Source: Pseudomonas sp.
Lineage (GTDB): Bacteria > Pseudomonadota > Gammaproteobacteria > Pseudomonadales > Pseudomonadaceae
Direction: 5' to 3'
Assembly (NCBI RefSeq): GCF_030683065.1
Contig: NZ_JAUXMX010000008.1
Span: 1 to 55,628, forward strand
DNA length: 55,628 nt
This document shows, piece by piece, positions 19,474-28,468 of this stretch. The first letter of the stretch is position 1; each line of letters opens with the position of its first letter. Made by a program: the position numbers and the translations under genes. The notes under the pieces were generated by a model. It was not told the origin of the DNA, ran no database searches, and saw only the letters and a list, made by a program, of their open reading frames with translations.

Positions 19474-21663
19474 ATGCAAAATGACCCCGAACTCCTGATT
19501 GCTTCTCTCAACGATGCCCAACGCCAGGCCGTAGCGGCCAGCCTGGGCCGTCAACTGGTGCTGGCCGGCGCTGGCTCCGGTAAAACCCGGGTGCTGGTGC
19601 ACCGTATCGCCTGGCTGATCCAGATCGAAAACGCTTCGCCGCACAGCGTCCTCTCGGTGACCTTCACCAACAAGGCCGCCGCCGAGATGCGTGCGCGCAT
19701 CGAGCAGATGCTCGGCGTCAATCCGGCCGGCATGTGGGTCGGCACCTTCCACGGCCTGGCGCATCGCTTGCTGCGTGCGCACTGGCAGGAAGCCGGTCTG
19801 GCGGAGAATTTCCAGATTCTCGATTCCGACGACCAGCAGCGCCTGGTCAAGCGGGTGATCCGCGACCTGGGCCTGGACGAGCAACGCTGGCCGGTCAAGC
19901 AGGCGCAGTGGTTCATCAACGGGCAGAAGGACGAAGGCCTGCGGCCGAAGAATATCCAGCCCGGCGGCGATCTGTTCCTGGCCACCATGCTGAAGATCTA
20001 CGAGGCCTATGAAGCGGCCTGCGCCCGCGCCGGCGTGATCGACTTCTCCGAGCTGCTGCTGCGCGCCCTCGACCTGTGGCGCGACAAGCCGGGCCTGCTC
20101 GAGCATTACCAGCGACGCTTCCGCCATGTGCTGGTCGACGAGTTCCAGGACACCAACGCCGTGCAGTACGCCTGGTTGCGTCTGCTGGCCCAGGGCGGCG
20201 CCAGCCTGATGGTGGTCGGTGACGATGATCAGTCGATCTACGGCTGGCGTGGGGCCAAGATTGAGAATATTCACCAATACAGCCGCGACTTCCCGGACGC
20301 CGAAACCATCCGTCTGGAGCAGAACTACCGCTCCACCGCCGGCATCCTCAAGGCCGCCAACGCGCTGATCGCCAATAACCAGGGGCGTTTGGGCAAGGAG
20401 CTGTGGACCGAAGACGGTGATGGCGAACCGATCAGCCTGTATTCGGCGTTCAACGAGCACGACGAAGCCCGTTACGTGGTCGAGTCGATCGAGGATGCCC
20501 TGCGCAAGGACGGCCTCAAGCGCAGCGAAATCGCCATCCTCTACCGCTCCAACGCCCAGTCGCGGGTGCTCGAAGAAGCCCTGCTGCGCGAGAAGATCCC
20601 GTATCGCATCTATGGTGGCCAGCGCTTCTTCGAGCGTGCCGAAATCAAGAACGCCATGGCCTATATGCGCCTGCTCGACGGCCGCGGCAACGATGCGGCG
20701 CTGGAGCGGGTGATCAACGTGCCGGCCCGTGGCATTGGCGAGAAGAGTGTCGAAACCATTCGCGCCTACGCCCGTGAGCATGATGTGTCGATGTGGGAGT
20801 CGATTCGCCTGATGGTCGCCAACAAGGCCCTGCCGGGTCGCGCCTCGGCTGCCCTGGCCGGCTTTATCGAGCTGATCGAGAATCTCGCAGCCAAGGTGCT
20901 GGAGATGCCGCTGCACCTGATGACCCAGACCGTCATCGAGCAGAGCGGGTTGATCGCCTACCACAAGGCCGAGAAAGGCGAAAAAGCCCAGGCACGGATC
21001 GAAAACCTTGAGGAACTGGTCAGCGCCGCGCGCGCCTTCGACAATGACGGCGATGACGAGTTGAGCCCGCTGCAGGCCTTCCTCGGCCATGCCTCGCTGG
21101 AGGCCGGCGACACCCAGGCGGCGGAAAACGAAGACAGCATCCAGCTGATGACCCTGCACAGCTCAAAGGGTCTGGAGTTTCCCCAGGTGTTCCTGGTGGG
21201 CATGGAAGAAGGCTTGTTCCCGCACAAGATGAGCCTGGAAGAACCCGGCCGTCTCGAAGAAGAACGTCGCCTGGCCTATGTCGGCATCACCCGCGCGATG
21301 CAGAAGCTGGTGATCAGTTACGCCGAAGTCCGCCGTTTGTATGGCACTGAAACGCGTAACTCGATCTCGCGCTTTGTGCGTGAGATTCCGCCGCAACTGG
21401 TCCAGGAAGTCCGTCTGTCCAATAGCGTCAGCCGACCCTTCACCGGGAACAGCCGCAACATGAGCGGCAGCAGCATGTTCGCCGGCAGTGCCGTACCGGA
21501 CACCGCGTTCAGCCTCGGCCAGCGCGTGCAACACGCATTGTTTGGCGAGGGCACCATCCTCAATTTCGAAGGCTCCGGCGCCCAGGCGCGGGTGCAGGTG
21601 AACTTCGAAAGCGAGGGCAGTAAATGGCTGATGCTCAGCTATGCCAAGCTGGATGCGCTGTAA
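19474..21663 (+). CDS. uvrD: DNA helicase II, superfamily 1 (UvrD)
   Basis: A 729-residue 3'-5' DNA helicase for nucleotide-excision and mismatch repair. Helicase motifs in order: LNDAQRQAV (Q motif), AGAGSGKTRVL (Walker A, 31-41), VSVTFTNKAAAEM-type Ia, VDEFQDTN (motif II, 221-228), GDDDQSIYGWRGA (III), LEQNYRS (IV), LMTLHSSKGLEFP (V) and RRLAYVGITRA (VI). The C-terminal HALFGEGTILNFEGSG is the UvrD tail that in homologues contacts RNA polymerase. Length matches Pseudomonas UvrD rather than Rep or PcrA. I looked for but did not find a good LexA box upstream. Confidence 0.96.
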   Translation: MQNDPELLIASLNDAQRQAVAASLGRQLVLAGAGSGKTRVLVHRIAWLIQIENASPHSVLSVTFTNKAAAEMRARIEQMLGVNPAGMWVGTFHGLAHRLLRAHWQEAGLAENFQILDSDDQQRLVKRVIRDLGLDEQRWPVKQAQWFINGQKDEGLRPKNIQPGGDLFLATMLKIYEAYEAACARAGVIDFSELLLRALDLWRDKPGLLEHYQRRFRHVLVDEFQDTNAVQYAWLRLLAQGGASLMVVGDDDQSIYGWRGAKIENIHQYSRDFPDAETIRLEQNYRSTAGILKAANALIANNQGRLGKELWTEDGDGEPISLYSAFNEHDEARYVVESIEDALRKDGLKRSEIAILYRSNAQSRVLEEALLREKIPYRIYGGQRFFERAEIKNAMAYMRLLDGRGNDAALERVINVPARGIGEKSVETIRAYAREHDVSMWESIRLMVANKALPGRASAALAGFIELIENLAAKVLEMPLHLMTQTVIEQSGLIAYHKAEKGEKAQARIENLEELVSAARAFDNDGDDELSPLQAFLGHASLEAGDTQAAENEDSIQLMTLHSSKGLEFPQVFLVGMEEGLFPHKMSLEEPGRLEEERRLAYVGITRAMQKLVISYAEVRRLYGTETRNSISRFVREIPPQLVQEVRLSNSVSRPFTGNSRNMSGSSMFAGSAVPDTAFSLGQRVQHALFGEGTILNFEGSGAQARVQVNFESEGSKWLMLSYAKLDAL

Positions 21664-21680
21664 CAGCCGAGACAACAGAC

Positions 21681-21742
21681 CGTAGCCCGGATGCAATCCG
21701 GGGGTTCTAGCAAGGACCTCCGCGGATTGCATCCGGGCTACG
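21681..21742. repeat. Perfect 20-bp inverted repeat, GTAGCCCGGATG family, after uvrD
   Basis: Arms 21681-21700 and 21723-21742 are exact reverse complements (CGTAGCCCGGATGCAATCCG), with a 22-base spacer. It is the best-preserved copy of this family in the window. It starts 18 bp after the uvrD stop and ends 30 bp before the next gene, so it may shape the uvrD 3' end. Confidence 0.9.
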
Positions 21743-21772
21743 GGATTAACCCACAACAACAAGGACGCCCCG

Positions 21773-22867
21773 ATGAATCGCCGCAACCTCTTCACCGCTG
21801 CCGTGACCCTGCTCGCCGTTATCGGCCTGGCCGGCTGCAAGGACGAAAAAGCTGGCAGCGAGCAGGCCGCGGCCGTGCCGGTGCAGAGTTTCCAGTGGAA
21901 GATGGTCACCGCCTGGCCGAAGAACTACCCAGGTCTGGGCACCGCCGCCGAACGCCTGGCCGAGCGGGTGGCGACCATGAGCGCCGGTCGCCTGACCATC
22001 AAGGTCTACGCCGGTGGCGAACTGGTGCCGCCGCTGGAGGTGTTCGACGCCGTGTCGCGCGGTACCGCCGAGCTGGGTCATGGCGCGGCCTATTACTGGA
22101 AGGGCAAGGTGCCAGCGGCGCAGTTCTTCACCGCCGTGCCTTTTGGCCTGTCTACCAGCGAAATGAACGCCTGGCTGAGCAAGGGTGGCGGTCAGGCGCT
22201 GTGGGACGAGGCCTACGCCCCGTTCGGGGTGAAACCGGTGGTGGTGGGCAATACCGGCATGCAGATGGGCGGCTGGTACAACAAGGAAATCAACGCGCTG
22301 GATGACCTCAAAGGCCTGAAGATCCGCATGCCGGGCCTCGGTGGCGAGGTGCTGAGCAAGCTTGGCGCGACCACCGTCAACTTGCCCGGCGGCGAGGTAT
22401 TCACCGCCCTGCAGACCGGCGCTATCGACGCTACCGACTGGGTCAGCCCCTACAACGACCTGGCCTTCGGCCTGCACAAGGCGGCCAAGTTCTACTACTA
22501 CCCCGGCTGGCAGGAACCGCAGGCGGTGCTCGAACTGCTGATCAACCAGAAGGCCCTCGACAGCTTGCCGGCCGACCTGCAGGCGATCCTGACCGAAGCC
22601 GCTCGCGCCGCCAGCCAGGACATGCTTGATGACTACGTCTACCACAACGCCCTGGCCCTGGATGAGCTGAAGCAGCAGGGCGCCCTACTCAAGCGCTTCC
22701 CCGACGAAGTGCTCGACGCCATGCAGCGTGAATCCGCCGTGGTACTCGGCGAACTGGCCGCGCAGAGCGAACTGAACGGGCGTATCTGGGCCTCGATGCA
22801 GGCCTTTCAGGCCCAGGTCAGCCAGATGCACAAGCTGTCCGAACAGGAGCTGTATGACTGGCGTTGA
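21773..22867 (+). CDS. TRAP transporter substrate-binding lipoprotein (DctP family), orphan
   Basis: A 364-residue solute receptor. The N-terminus [22 protein letters not shown] is a lipoprotein signal with lipobox LAGC and lipidated Cys22. The mature part starts at the DctP-type [18 protein letters not shown]. Family features include [23 protein letters not shown], the substrate-carboxylate region [16 protein letters not shown], and [14 protein letters not shown]. No TRAP DctQ/DctM membrane genes lie nearby, so partner subunits must be elsewhere or it acts as a sensor or scavenger. The ligand is probably an organic or keto acid. aroE follows after 44 bp on the same strand. Confidence 0.88.
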   Translation: MNRRNLFTAAVTLLAVIGLAGCKDEKAGSEQAAAVPVQSFQWKMVTAWPKNYPGLGTAAERLAERVATMSAGRLTIKVYAGGELVPPLEVFDAVSRGTAELGHGAAYYWKGKVPAAQFFTAVPFGLSTSEMNAWLSKGGGQALWDEAYAPFGVKPVVVGNTGMQMGGWYNKEINALDDLKGLKIRMPGLGGEVLSKLGATTVNLPGGEVFTALQTGAIDATDWVSPYNDLAFGLHKAAKFYYYPGWQEPQAVLELLINQKALDSLPADLQAILTEAARAASQDMLDDYVYHNALALDELKQQGALLKRFPDEVLDAMQRESAVVLGELAAQSELNGRIWASMQAFQAQVSQMHKLSEQELYDWR

Positions 22868-22911
22868 TCCATGCGAGTTCTTCCAGACGTTTAACTGAAA
22901 CAGGATTCCCC

Positions 22912-23730
22912 ATGGACCGCTACGGCGTATTCGGCAACCCCATCGGCCACAGCAAGTCGCCGCTGATTCATCGTCTGTTTGCCCAGCAGACCGGCGAGCC
23001 GTTGAGTTATGAAGCGCTGCTCGCGCCGCTGGACGACTTTGCCGGTTTCGCCCGGCGTTTCTTTGCCGAGGGCAAGGGCGCCAATGTCACGGTGCCGTTC
23101 AAGGAACAGGCCTTTCAGCTGGCCGACAGCCTGACCGCGCGCGCCCAGCGCGCCGGCGCGGTGAATACCCTGAAGAAGCTGGATGACGGCAGCCTGCTCG
23201 GCGACAACACCGACGGCGCCGGGCTGGTACGCGACCTGATGGTCAACGCCGGCTTCGAACTACGCGGCAAGCGCATCCTCCTGCTGGGTGCCGGTGGTGC
23301 CGTGCGCGGAGTGCTCGAGCCCATGCTGGCGCAGCAACCGGCGGCCTTGGTGATCGCCAATCGCACGGTGGCCAAGGCCGAGCAACTGGCCAGTGAATTC
23401 GCCGACCTGGGGCCGGTGGTGGCCAGCGGTTTCGACTGGCTTGATGCGCCGGTCGACCTGATCATCAACGGCACCTCGGCCAGCCTGGCCGGCGAGTTGC
23501 CGCCCATCGCCGCCAGCCTGATCGAGCCGGGGCACACCTTGTGCTACGACATGATGTACGGCAAACAGCCAACCGCCTTCAATTGCTGGGCCGCCGAGCA
23601 GGGCGCGGCGCGTGCCCTGGATGGCCTGGGCATGCTGGTCGAACAGGCCGCCGAAGCGTTCTTGCTCTGGCGCGGCGTGCGCCCGGACAGCGCACCGGTG
23701 CTGGCCGAGATGCGCCGGCAACTGGCCTGA
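22912..23730 (+). CDS. aroE: Shikimate 5-dehydrogenase
   Basis: A 272-residue NADPH-dependent enzyme reducing 3-dehydroshikimate to shikimate in aromatic amino-acid biosynthesis. Substrate residues are in [17 protein letters not shown] (3-19); the catalytic Lys is in [10 protein letters not shown] (about 65) and Asp in NTDGAG (about 101). The NADP Rossmann motif is [12 protein letters not shown] (about 126) with the [11 protein letters not shown] basic patch. ATG 22912 is chosen because AGGA precedes it by 7 bases and the fold begins there; an upstream in-frame ATG at 22864 lies in the 3' end of the previous gene. Confidence 0.96.
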   Translation: MDRYGVFGNPIGHSKSPLIHRLFAQQTGEPLSYEALLAPLDDFAGFARRFFAEGKGANVTVPFKEQAFQLADSLTARAQRAGAVNTLKKLDDGSLLGDNTDGAGLVRDLMVNAGFELRGKRILLLGAGGAVRGVLEPMLAQQPAALVIANRTVAKAEQLASEFADLGPVVASGFDWLDAPVDLIINGTSASLAGELPPIAASLIEPGHTLCYDMMYGKQPTAFNCWAAEQGAARALDGLGMLVEQAAEAFLLWRGVRPDSAPVLAEMRRQLA

Positions 23731-23741
23731 CGCGGCAAACG

Positions 23742-24099
23742 CCGTAGGGTGCGCAGTGCGCACCAATGACTTGAGCCAGGCGAGCAGCAGGTTTTTGTAA
23801 CCCGGATGCACTCCGGGGAAGTCTGGCGCCTGACAAACCGTTCCCGGATTGCATCCGGGCTACGCGTTGGCGCGACGACGCGCGCTATTTTCACAAGTGC
23901 TGAGCCCGTAGGGTGCGCCGTGCGCACCAACGACTTGGGCCAGGCGAGCAGCATGTTCTTGTAACCGGGATGCACTCCCGGGAAGTCTGGCGCCTGACAA
24001 ACCGTTCCCGGATTGCATCCAGGCTACGTGTTGACGCGACGACGCGCGCTATTTTCACAGGCGCTGAGCCCGTAGGGTGCGCCGTGCGCACCAATGACT
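23742..24099. repeat. Tandem 164-bp repeat (2.2 copies) downstream of aroE
   Basis: Unit starts (CCGTAGGGTGCGC) are at 23742, 23906 and 24070, so the period is exactly 164 bp twice; the third copy is truncated after about 30 bases. Each full unit holds a TAGGGTGCGC...GCGCACC dyad and a GATGCACTCCGGG / CCCGGATTGCATC dyad of the GTAGCCCGGATG family. Units differ by scattered substitutions. The array fills the convergent gap between aroE and the SulP gene and contains no credible gene. Confidence 0.9.
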
Positions 24100-24163
24100 C
24101 GCCGCACAGGGCATGGCCGTATAACCGCATCGGTGCGCGGGGCGGCCCTGCTGCGGGCCGGTC

Positions 24164-25732
24164 TCAATCCTCGAACTGCACCGGGCACCGCTCGGCGCCT
24201 TCGAGCTTGTGGATTTCCTCGATCACCTGCGGCCGGGCGCGGCGCAGGATCAGGCTGCGGTTTTGCGCGAGCAACCGCCGCGCTTCCTGGTGAAGCATCT
24301 CCACCCCGGCGTAATCGATGAAGTTGACGTGGTTGGCGTCGATGATCACCCGCTCACCCTTGCTGCGCTGGATGAGCTGCTGCAGGTAATGGCAGGCACC
24401 GAAAAAGATCGAACCCTCGACGCGCAACAGTTCTTCCTCGTCCTCTTGGCAGAATTTTACCCGCGGTTGCGACGTGCGTTTGAGGTAGAAAAACAACGAA
24501 GCCAGCACCCCGGCATAAATCGCCGTTTGCAGCTCCAGCAGCAGGGTAGCGAACAGGGTCAGCAGCATCACCAGGAACTCCGAGCGGCTGACCCTGAACA
24601 GTGCACGCAACCCGGCGATATCCACCAGCCCCCAGCAAATCAGGAGAATGCCCGCCGCCATGCTCGGCAGCGGAATGTGCTGAATCAGGCTGGCGCCGAT
24701 CAGGGCAAACAGCGCCACCAGCAGCGCGGAAAATACCCCAGCTAATGGCGAGCGCGCGCCGGCCTGCAGGTTCAGCGCCGAGCGGGTGAAGGAGCCGGCT
24801 GACAGGGAGGCGGAGAACCAGGGGCCGAGGAGGTTCGACAGGCCCTGGGCGCGCACTTCCTGGTTGGCGTCGAGAAACTGCTGTGACTTGCTGGCCAGGG
24901 CGCGGGCAATCGACAGGCTGGTGACCAGGCCGAGCATGCCGCAGGCCACCGCTGCCGGTAGCAGTTGCAGCACGCTCGCCAGCTCGAAGGTCAATGGGCT
25001 GAACGGCGGCAAGCGTCCCTCGAAGGCGCTGACCAGGGCGATCCCACCGAGCTGGGCCGGCCATGCCAGCACGCCCAGGCTGCCGGCGACGATGCCGATC
25101 AGCAGGGCCGGCAGGCGTGGCCACAGGCGCCTGACCAGCAGGCTGACCGCAAGGGTAAAGCCGGCCACGCCCAGGGCGCGCCAGTCGGTTTCCGCCAGGT
25201 GCTGGCCGATGTTGAGAAGGGTCGCTAGCGCCGTGGCCTGGCTGGGCACGCTGATGCCGAGCAGGTTGGGCAACTGGCCGAGGGCGATGACCACGGCCGC
25301 GCCCAGGGTGAAACCGAGCACCACCGAGTGCGAGACGAAATTCACCAGGGCGCCGAAGCGCAGCATGCCGAGCAGCCACTGGAACAGCCCGGCGAGAAAG
25401 GTCAGCAACAGGATCAGGGCGATGAAATCGTCACTGCCCGGCGTCGCCAGTGGGCTGACGCTGGTGAACAGAACGATGGAAATTGCCGCGGTCGGCCCGC
25501 AAATCAGGTGCCAGGACGAGCCCCACAGGCAGGCGATGATCACCGGCACGATGGCCGCATACAGACCGTACTCGGCCGGCAGCCCGGCGATCAGGGCGTA
25601 AGCGATGGATTGCGGCAGCGCCAGGATAGCGCCGCTGAGGCCCACCAACAGGTCGTTGGCGAGGCTGCGCTTGCTGGTGTTGGGCAGCCAGCGCAGGAAC
25701 GGCAGCAGGGTCTGGCGGCTGGGTAGCGGCAT
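24164..25732 (-). CDS. SulP-family anion transporter with STAS domain
   Basis: A 522-residue inner-membrane protein with about 10-12 hydrophobic segments followed by a C-terminal STAS domain (about 425-515). SulP features include LSGAILALPQSIAYALIAGLPAEYGLYAA (about 33-61) and GPTAAISIVLF, and the STAS part contains GERVIIDANHVNFIDYAGVEML. Substrate is probably sulfate or bicarbonate. It lies on the same strand as, and 140 bp downstream of, the choline-binding and choline-sulfatase genes. Handling sulfate released from choline-O-sulfate is therefore a reasonable role, though bicarbonate transport cannot be excluded. Confidence 0.9.
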   Translation of the reverse strand: MPLPSRQTLLPFLRWLPNTSKRSLANDLLVGLSGAILALPQSIAYALIAGLPAEYGLYAAIVPVIIACLWGSSWHLICGPTAAISIVLFTSVSPLATPGSDDFIALILLLTFLAGLFQWLLGMLRFGALVNFVSHSVVLGFTLGAAVVIALGQLPNLLGISVPSQATALATLLNIGQHLAETDWRALGVAGFTLAVSLLVRRLWPRLPALLIGIVAGSLGVLAWPAQLGGIALVSAFEGRLPPFSPLTFELASVLQLLPAAVACGMLGLVTSLSIARALASKSQQFLDANQEVRAQGLSNLLGPWFSASLSAGSFTRSALNLQAGARSPLAGVFSALLVALFALIGASLIQHIPLPSMAAGILLICWGLVDIAGLRALFRVSRSEFLVMLLTLFATLLLELQTAIYAGVLASLFFYLKRTSQPRVKFCQEDEEELLRVEGSIFFGACHYLQQLIQRSKGERVIIDANHVNFIDYAGVEMLHQEARRLLAQNRSLILRRARPQVIEEIHKLEGAERCPVQFED

Positions 25733-25872
25733 GCAGTGTCGCTCTTGGGTTGGGTGGACAGAACACGGAGCGGGTTGACCGTCTACGCGGCGGCGATGCT
25801 ATGCCGCCGCGTAGGCTGTCAAGCGGTGGACTGTTCGCTCCTACGCCCAGCCTACGCAATCCAGCGACCAGT

Positions 25873-26799
25873 TCAAAGCCGCGCTTTCACTGCTGCCAGG
25901 CCGTCGCCGCCATCGCGGCTACTGACGCCTTGCAGCCAGTCGTCGAGCACCGCCGGATTGGCCTTCAGCCAGGCCTTGATCGCTTCGGCATTGCTCGCCT
26001 GCTTGCTCAGCACCTTGTCCATGATGGCGTTTTCCATCTCCTGGGTGAAGCTCAGGTTGCTCAGCAGCTTGCCGACGTTCGGGCACTCTGTGGCGTAGTC
26101 CTTACGGGCCAGGGTGTTGACGTTGCCGCTTTCACCGAAATACTTCTCGCCGCCCTTGAGGTACTTGATGTCGTAGTTGACGTTCATCGGGTGTGGCGTC
26201 CAGCCGAGGAATACCACGAACTGATCGCGTTTCACCGCGCGGCCGACCTGCACCAACATCGCCTGCTCACTGGATTCCACCAGCTTCCAGTCGCCCAGGC
26301 CGAACTCGTCGGCGTCGATCATCTTGCGGATCGATTCGTTGGCTGGCGAGCCTGAGGCGATGCCATAGAGCTTGTTGTCGAACTTGTCGGCGAACTTATC
26401 GAGGTCGGCAAAGGTCTTCACCCCGGCCTCATAGGCATAGGTCGGTACGGCCAGGGTGTACTCGGTGCCGCTGAGGTTTTGATTGAGCTTGTCGACCTGG
26501 CCGGTGGCGACGAACTTGTCGTAGTTGCTTTGCTGCGCAGGCATCCAGTTGCCGAGGAACGCATCGACCTGGCCTTTGTGCATGCCGGTGAAGATGATCG
26601 GTACGGCCAGGATCTGGGTCTGCGCCTTGTAGCCCAGGCTATCGAGCAGGAAGCTGGCAATGCCGTTGGTCACGGCGATATCGCTCCAGCCCGGATCGCC
26701 CAGTTTCACTGTGCTGCAACTGGCGTCTTCGGCGTAGGCGTGGGAGGTGCTGGCGGCCAATAGCAGCCCGCCGCTAAACACTGTGGCTAGTTTGTGCAT
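25873..26799 (-). CDS. Choline-binding periplasmic protein of an ABC transporter (ChoX/BetX-like)
   Basis: A 308-residue exported receptor of the glycine-betaine/choline OpuAC class. The signal peptide is MHKLATVFSGGLLLAASTSH with cleavage near AYA-ED. The mature part has GDPGWSDIAVTNGIASFLLD and FTGMHKGQVDAFLGNWMPA, with aromatic residues (W, Y, F) suited to a cation-pi box for a quaternary ammonium group. It lies 48 bp downstream of betC on the same strand, so choline or choline-O-sulfate is the likely ligand. No permease or ATPase is adjacent, as for orphan choline receptors in Pseudomonas that share a common transporter core. Confidence 0.9.
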   Translation of the reverse strand: MHKLATVFSGGLLLAASTSHAYAEDASCSTVKLGDPGWSDIAVTNGIASFLLDSLGYKAQTQILAVPIIFTGMHKGQVDAFLGNWMPAQQSNYDKFVATGQVDKLNQNLSGTEYTLAVPTYAYEAGVKTFADLDKFADKFDNKLYGIASGSPANESIRKMIDADEFGLGDWKLVESSEQAMLVQVGRAVKRDQFVVFLGWTPHPMNVNYDIKYLKGGEKYFGESGNVNTLARKDYATECPNVGKLLSNLSFTQEMENAIMDKVLSKQASNAEAIKAWLKANPAVLDDWLQGVSSRDGGDGLAAVKARL

Positions 26800-26847
26800 G
26801 ACGTGTTTCCTCTGAGTTCTAATTATTTAGTTGCACGCGTGTTGCGG

Positions 26848-28356
26848 TCACACCTGTGGGTAGCGGGCGCGGCGTTCCAGGTCATCGAGGTCGATGTGGT
26901 TGCGCATGTATTGCTCGCTGGCATCCACCAGCGGTTGGTGATCCCAGCTTTTCAAGCGGCCCTTGGTCAGCGCGTCGGCGACCAGGCGGCGGCGCCGCTG
27001 GCTGGCCAGGGTCGCCTGATGGATGGCCGGGATATCCCAGCGCGTGCGCGCATCATTGATAAAGTCGTTGAGCAGCGCCTGATGCTCGGCCGAGTTGGCG
27101 AGGTTGTCACGCTCCTGCGGGTCGTGGCGCAGGTTGAACAGCAGCAACGGGTCCTGCTCGGAGTAGATAAACTTCCAGTCGCCGCAGCGGATCATCATCA
27201 GCGGCGCGTTGCTGCCTTCGGCCATGTACTCGCCGAGTACCTGATCGTGCCCGCCTTCGCCCTTGAGGTGGCTCAGCAATGAATGGCCATCCAGGGCCAG
27301 ATCGGCCTCGACCTGACCGCCCGCCAGTTCCACCAGGGTCGGCAGCAGGTCCATGGTCGACACGCACTGGCTGATTCGCCGTGCGGCGAACTGCTTGGGT
27401 GCATGCACCAGCAGCGGCACCCGGGCTGACATCTCGAACCAGTGCATCTTGTACCAGAGGCCGCGCTCGCCGAGCATGTCGCCGTGGTCGCCGGAGAACA
27501 CGACAATCGTATCCTCGTCCAGGTTGCAGTCCTTGAGGGTCTTCAGCAGCTTGCCGATGTTCGCGTCGATGTAGCTGCAGGCGCCAAAGTAGGCACGCCG
27601 TGCGTCCTTGATCTTGTCTTCGGGCAGGGTCTTGCCCCACAGGTCGATGACCTTGAGCAGGCGCTGCGAGTGCGGGTCCTGCTCGGCCTGGTCGATGACC
27701 TGGCTGGGTAGCGGGATATCGACGCCCTCGTACAGATCCCAGAACTCCTGAGGGATGGTGTAGGGGTCGTGGGGGTGGGTCATCGACACCGTCAGGCAGA
27801 ACGGCTGCTCGGGATTGCTGCGCACATGGTCGAACAGGTACTGCTGGGCCTTGAACACCACCTCCTCGTCGAAGTCCAGCTGGTTGCTGCGCACACACGG
27901 GCCGGCCTGTAGCACCGAGGCCATGTTGTGGTACCAGCTCAGGCGCTCCTCGGGTGCATCCCAGTTCACCGCCCAGCCGTAATCGGCCGGGTAGATGTCG
28001 CTGGTCAGGCGCTCCTCGTAGCCGTGCAGCTGGTCCGGGCCGCAGAAGTGCATCTTGCCCGACAGCGCGGTGTGGTAGCCGAGACGGCGCAGGTAGTGGG
28101 CGTAGGTCGGCACATCGGCAGGCAAGTCGGCGGCGTTGTCGTAGGCGCCGATCTTGCTCGGTAACTGGCCACTGACCAGAACGAAGCGCGAGGGCGCGCA
28201 GAGCGGGCTGTTGCAGTAGGCGGCATCGAATACCACGCTCTGTTCGGCCAGGCGTACCAGGTTGGGCATCTTGATCGGCGATGCCGCATCGTGAATCGGC
28301 AGAATCGGCGCGGCCATCTGGTCGGTCATGATGAAAAGGATATTCGGACGTTTCAT
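26848..28356 (-). CDS. betC: Choline-sulfatase
   Basis: A 502-residue cytoplasmic type-I sulfatase hydrolysing choline-O-sulfate to choline and sulfate. The sulfatase signature C-x-P-S-R is at Cys53-Arg57 (PLCAPSRFVLVSG); this Cys becomes formylglycine. The N-terminal metal motif is NILFIMTDQMAAP, with Ca ligands in GDHGDMLGERG (about 285) and a substrate lysine or histidine block in MTHPHDPY. Length and the C-terminal extension match BetC rather than arylsulfatases. It is divergent from a LysR regulator, an order I recall from P. aeruginosa betC. It probably forms an operon with the choline-binding gene and possibly the SulP gene. Confidence 0.95.
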   Translation of the reverse strand: MKRPNILFIMTDQMAAPILPIHDAASPIKMPNLVRLAEQSVVFDAAYCNSPLCAPSRFVLVSGQLPSKIGAYDNAADLPADVPTYAHYLRRLGYHTALSGKMHFCGPDQLHGYEERLTSDIYPADYGWAVNWDAPEERLSWYHNMASVLQAGPCVRSNQLDFDEEVVFKAQQYLFDHVRSNPEQPFCLTVSMTHPHDPYTIPQEFWDLYEGVDIPLPSQVIDQAEQDPHSQRLLKVIDLWGKTLPEDKIKDARRAYFGACSYIDANIGKLLKTLKDCNLDEDTIVVFSGDHGDMLGERGLWYKMHWFEMSARVPLLVHAPKQFAARRISQCVSTMDLLPTLVELAGGQVEADLALDGHSLLSHLKGEGGHDQVLGEYMAEGSNAPLMMIRCGDWKFIYSEQDPLLLFNLRHDPQERDNLANSAEHQALLNDFINDARTRWDIPAIHQATLASQRRRRLVADALTKGRLKSWDHQPLVDASEQYMRNHIDLDDLERRARYPQV

Positions 28357-28468
28357 GGTCGCGGGTTTTCCATATTAAAGATTTATGCGACATTGCTGGC
28401 CTGATCATCAGGCCTCTACAAATCCTGGTAAACCCGCGGTGAATACATGACTTGGATAACAACAGCTT

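Noticed and set aside
23544..24130. Minus-strand frames repeating MHPGYKN and SLVRTAHPTG
   Set aside because: Artefacts of the 164-bp tandem repeat downstream of aroE.
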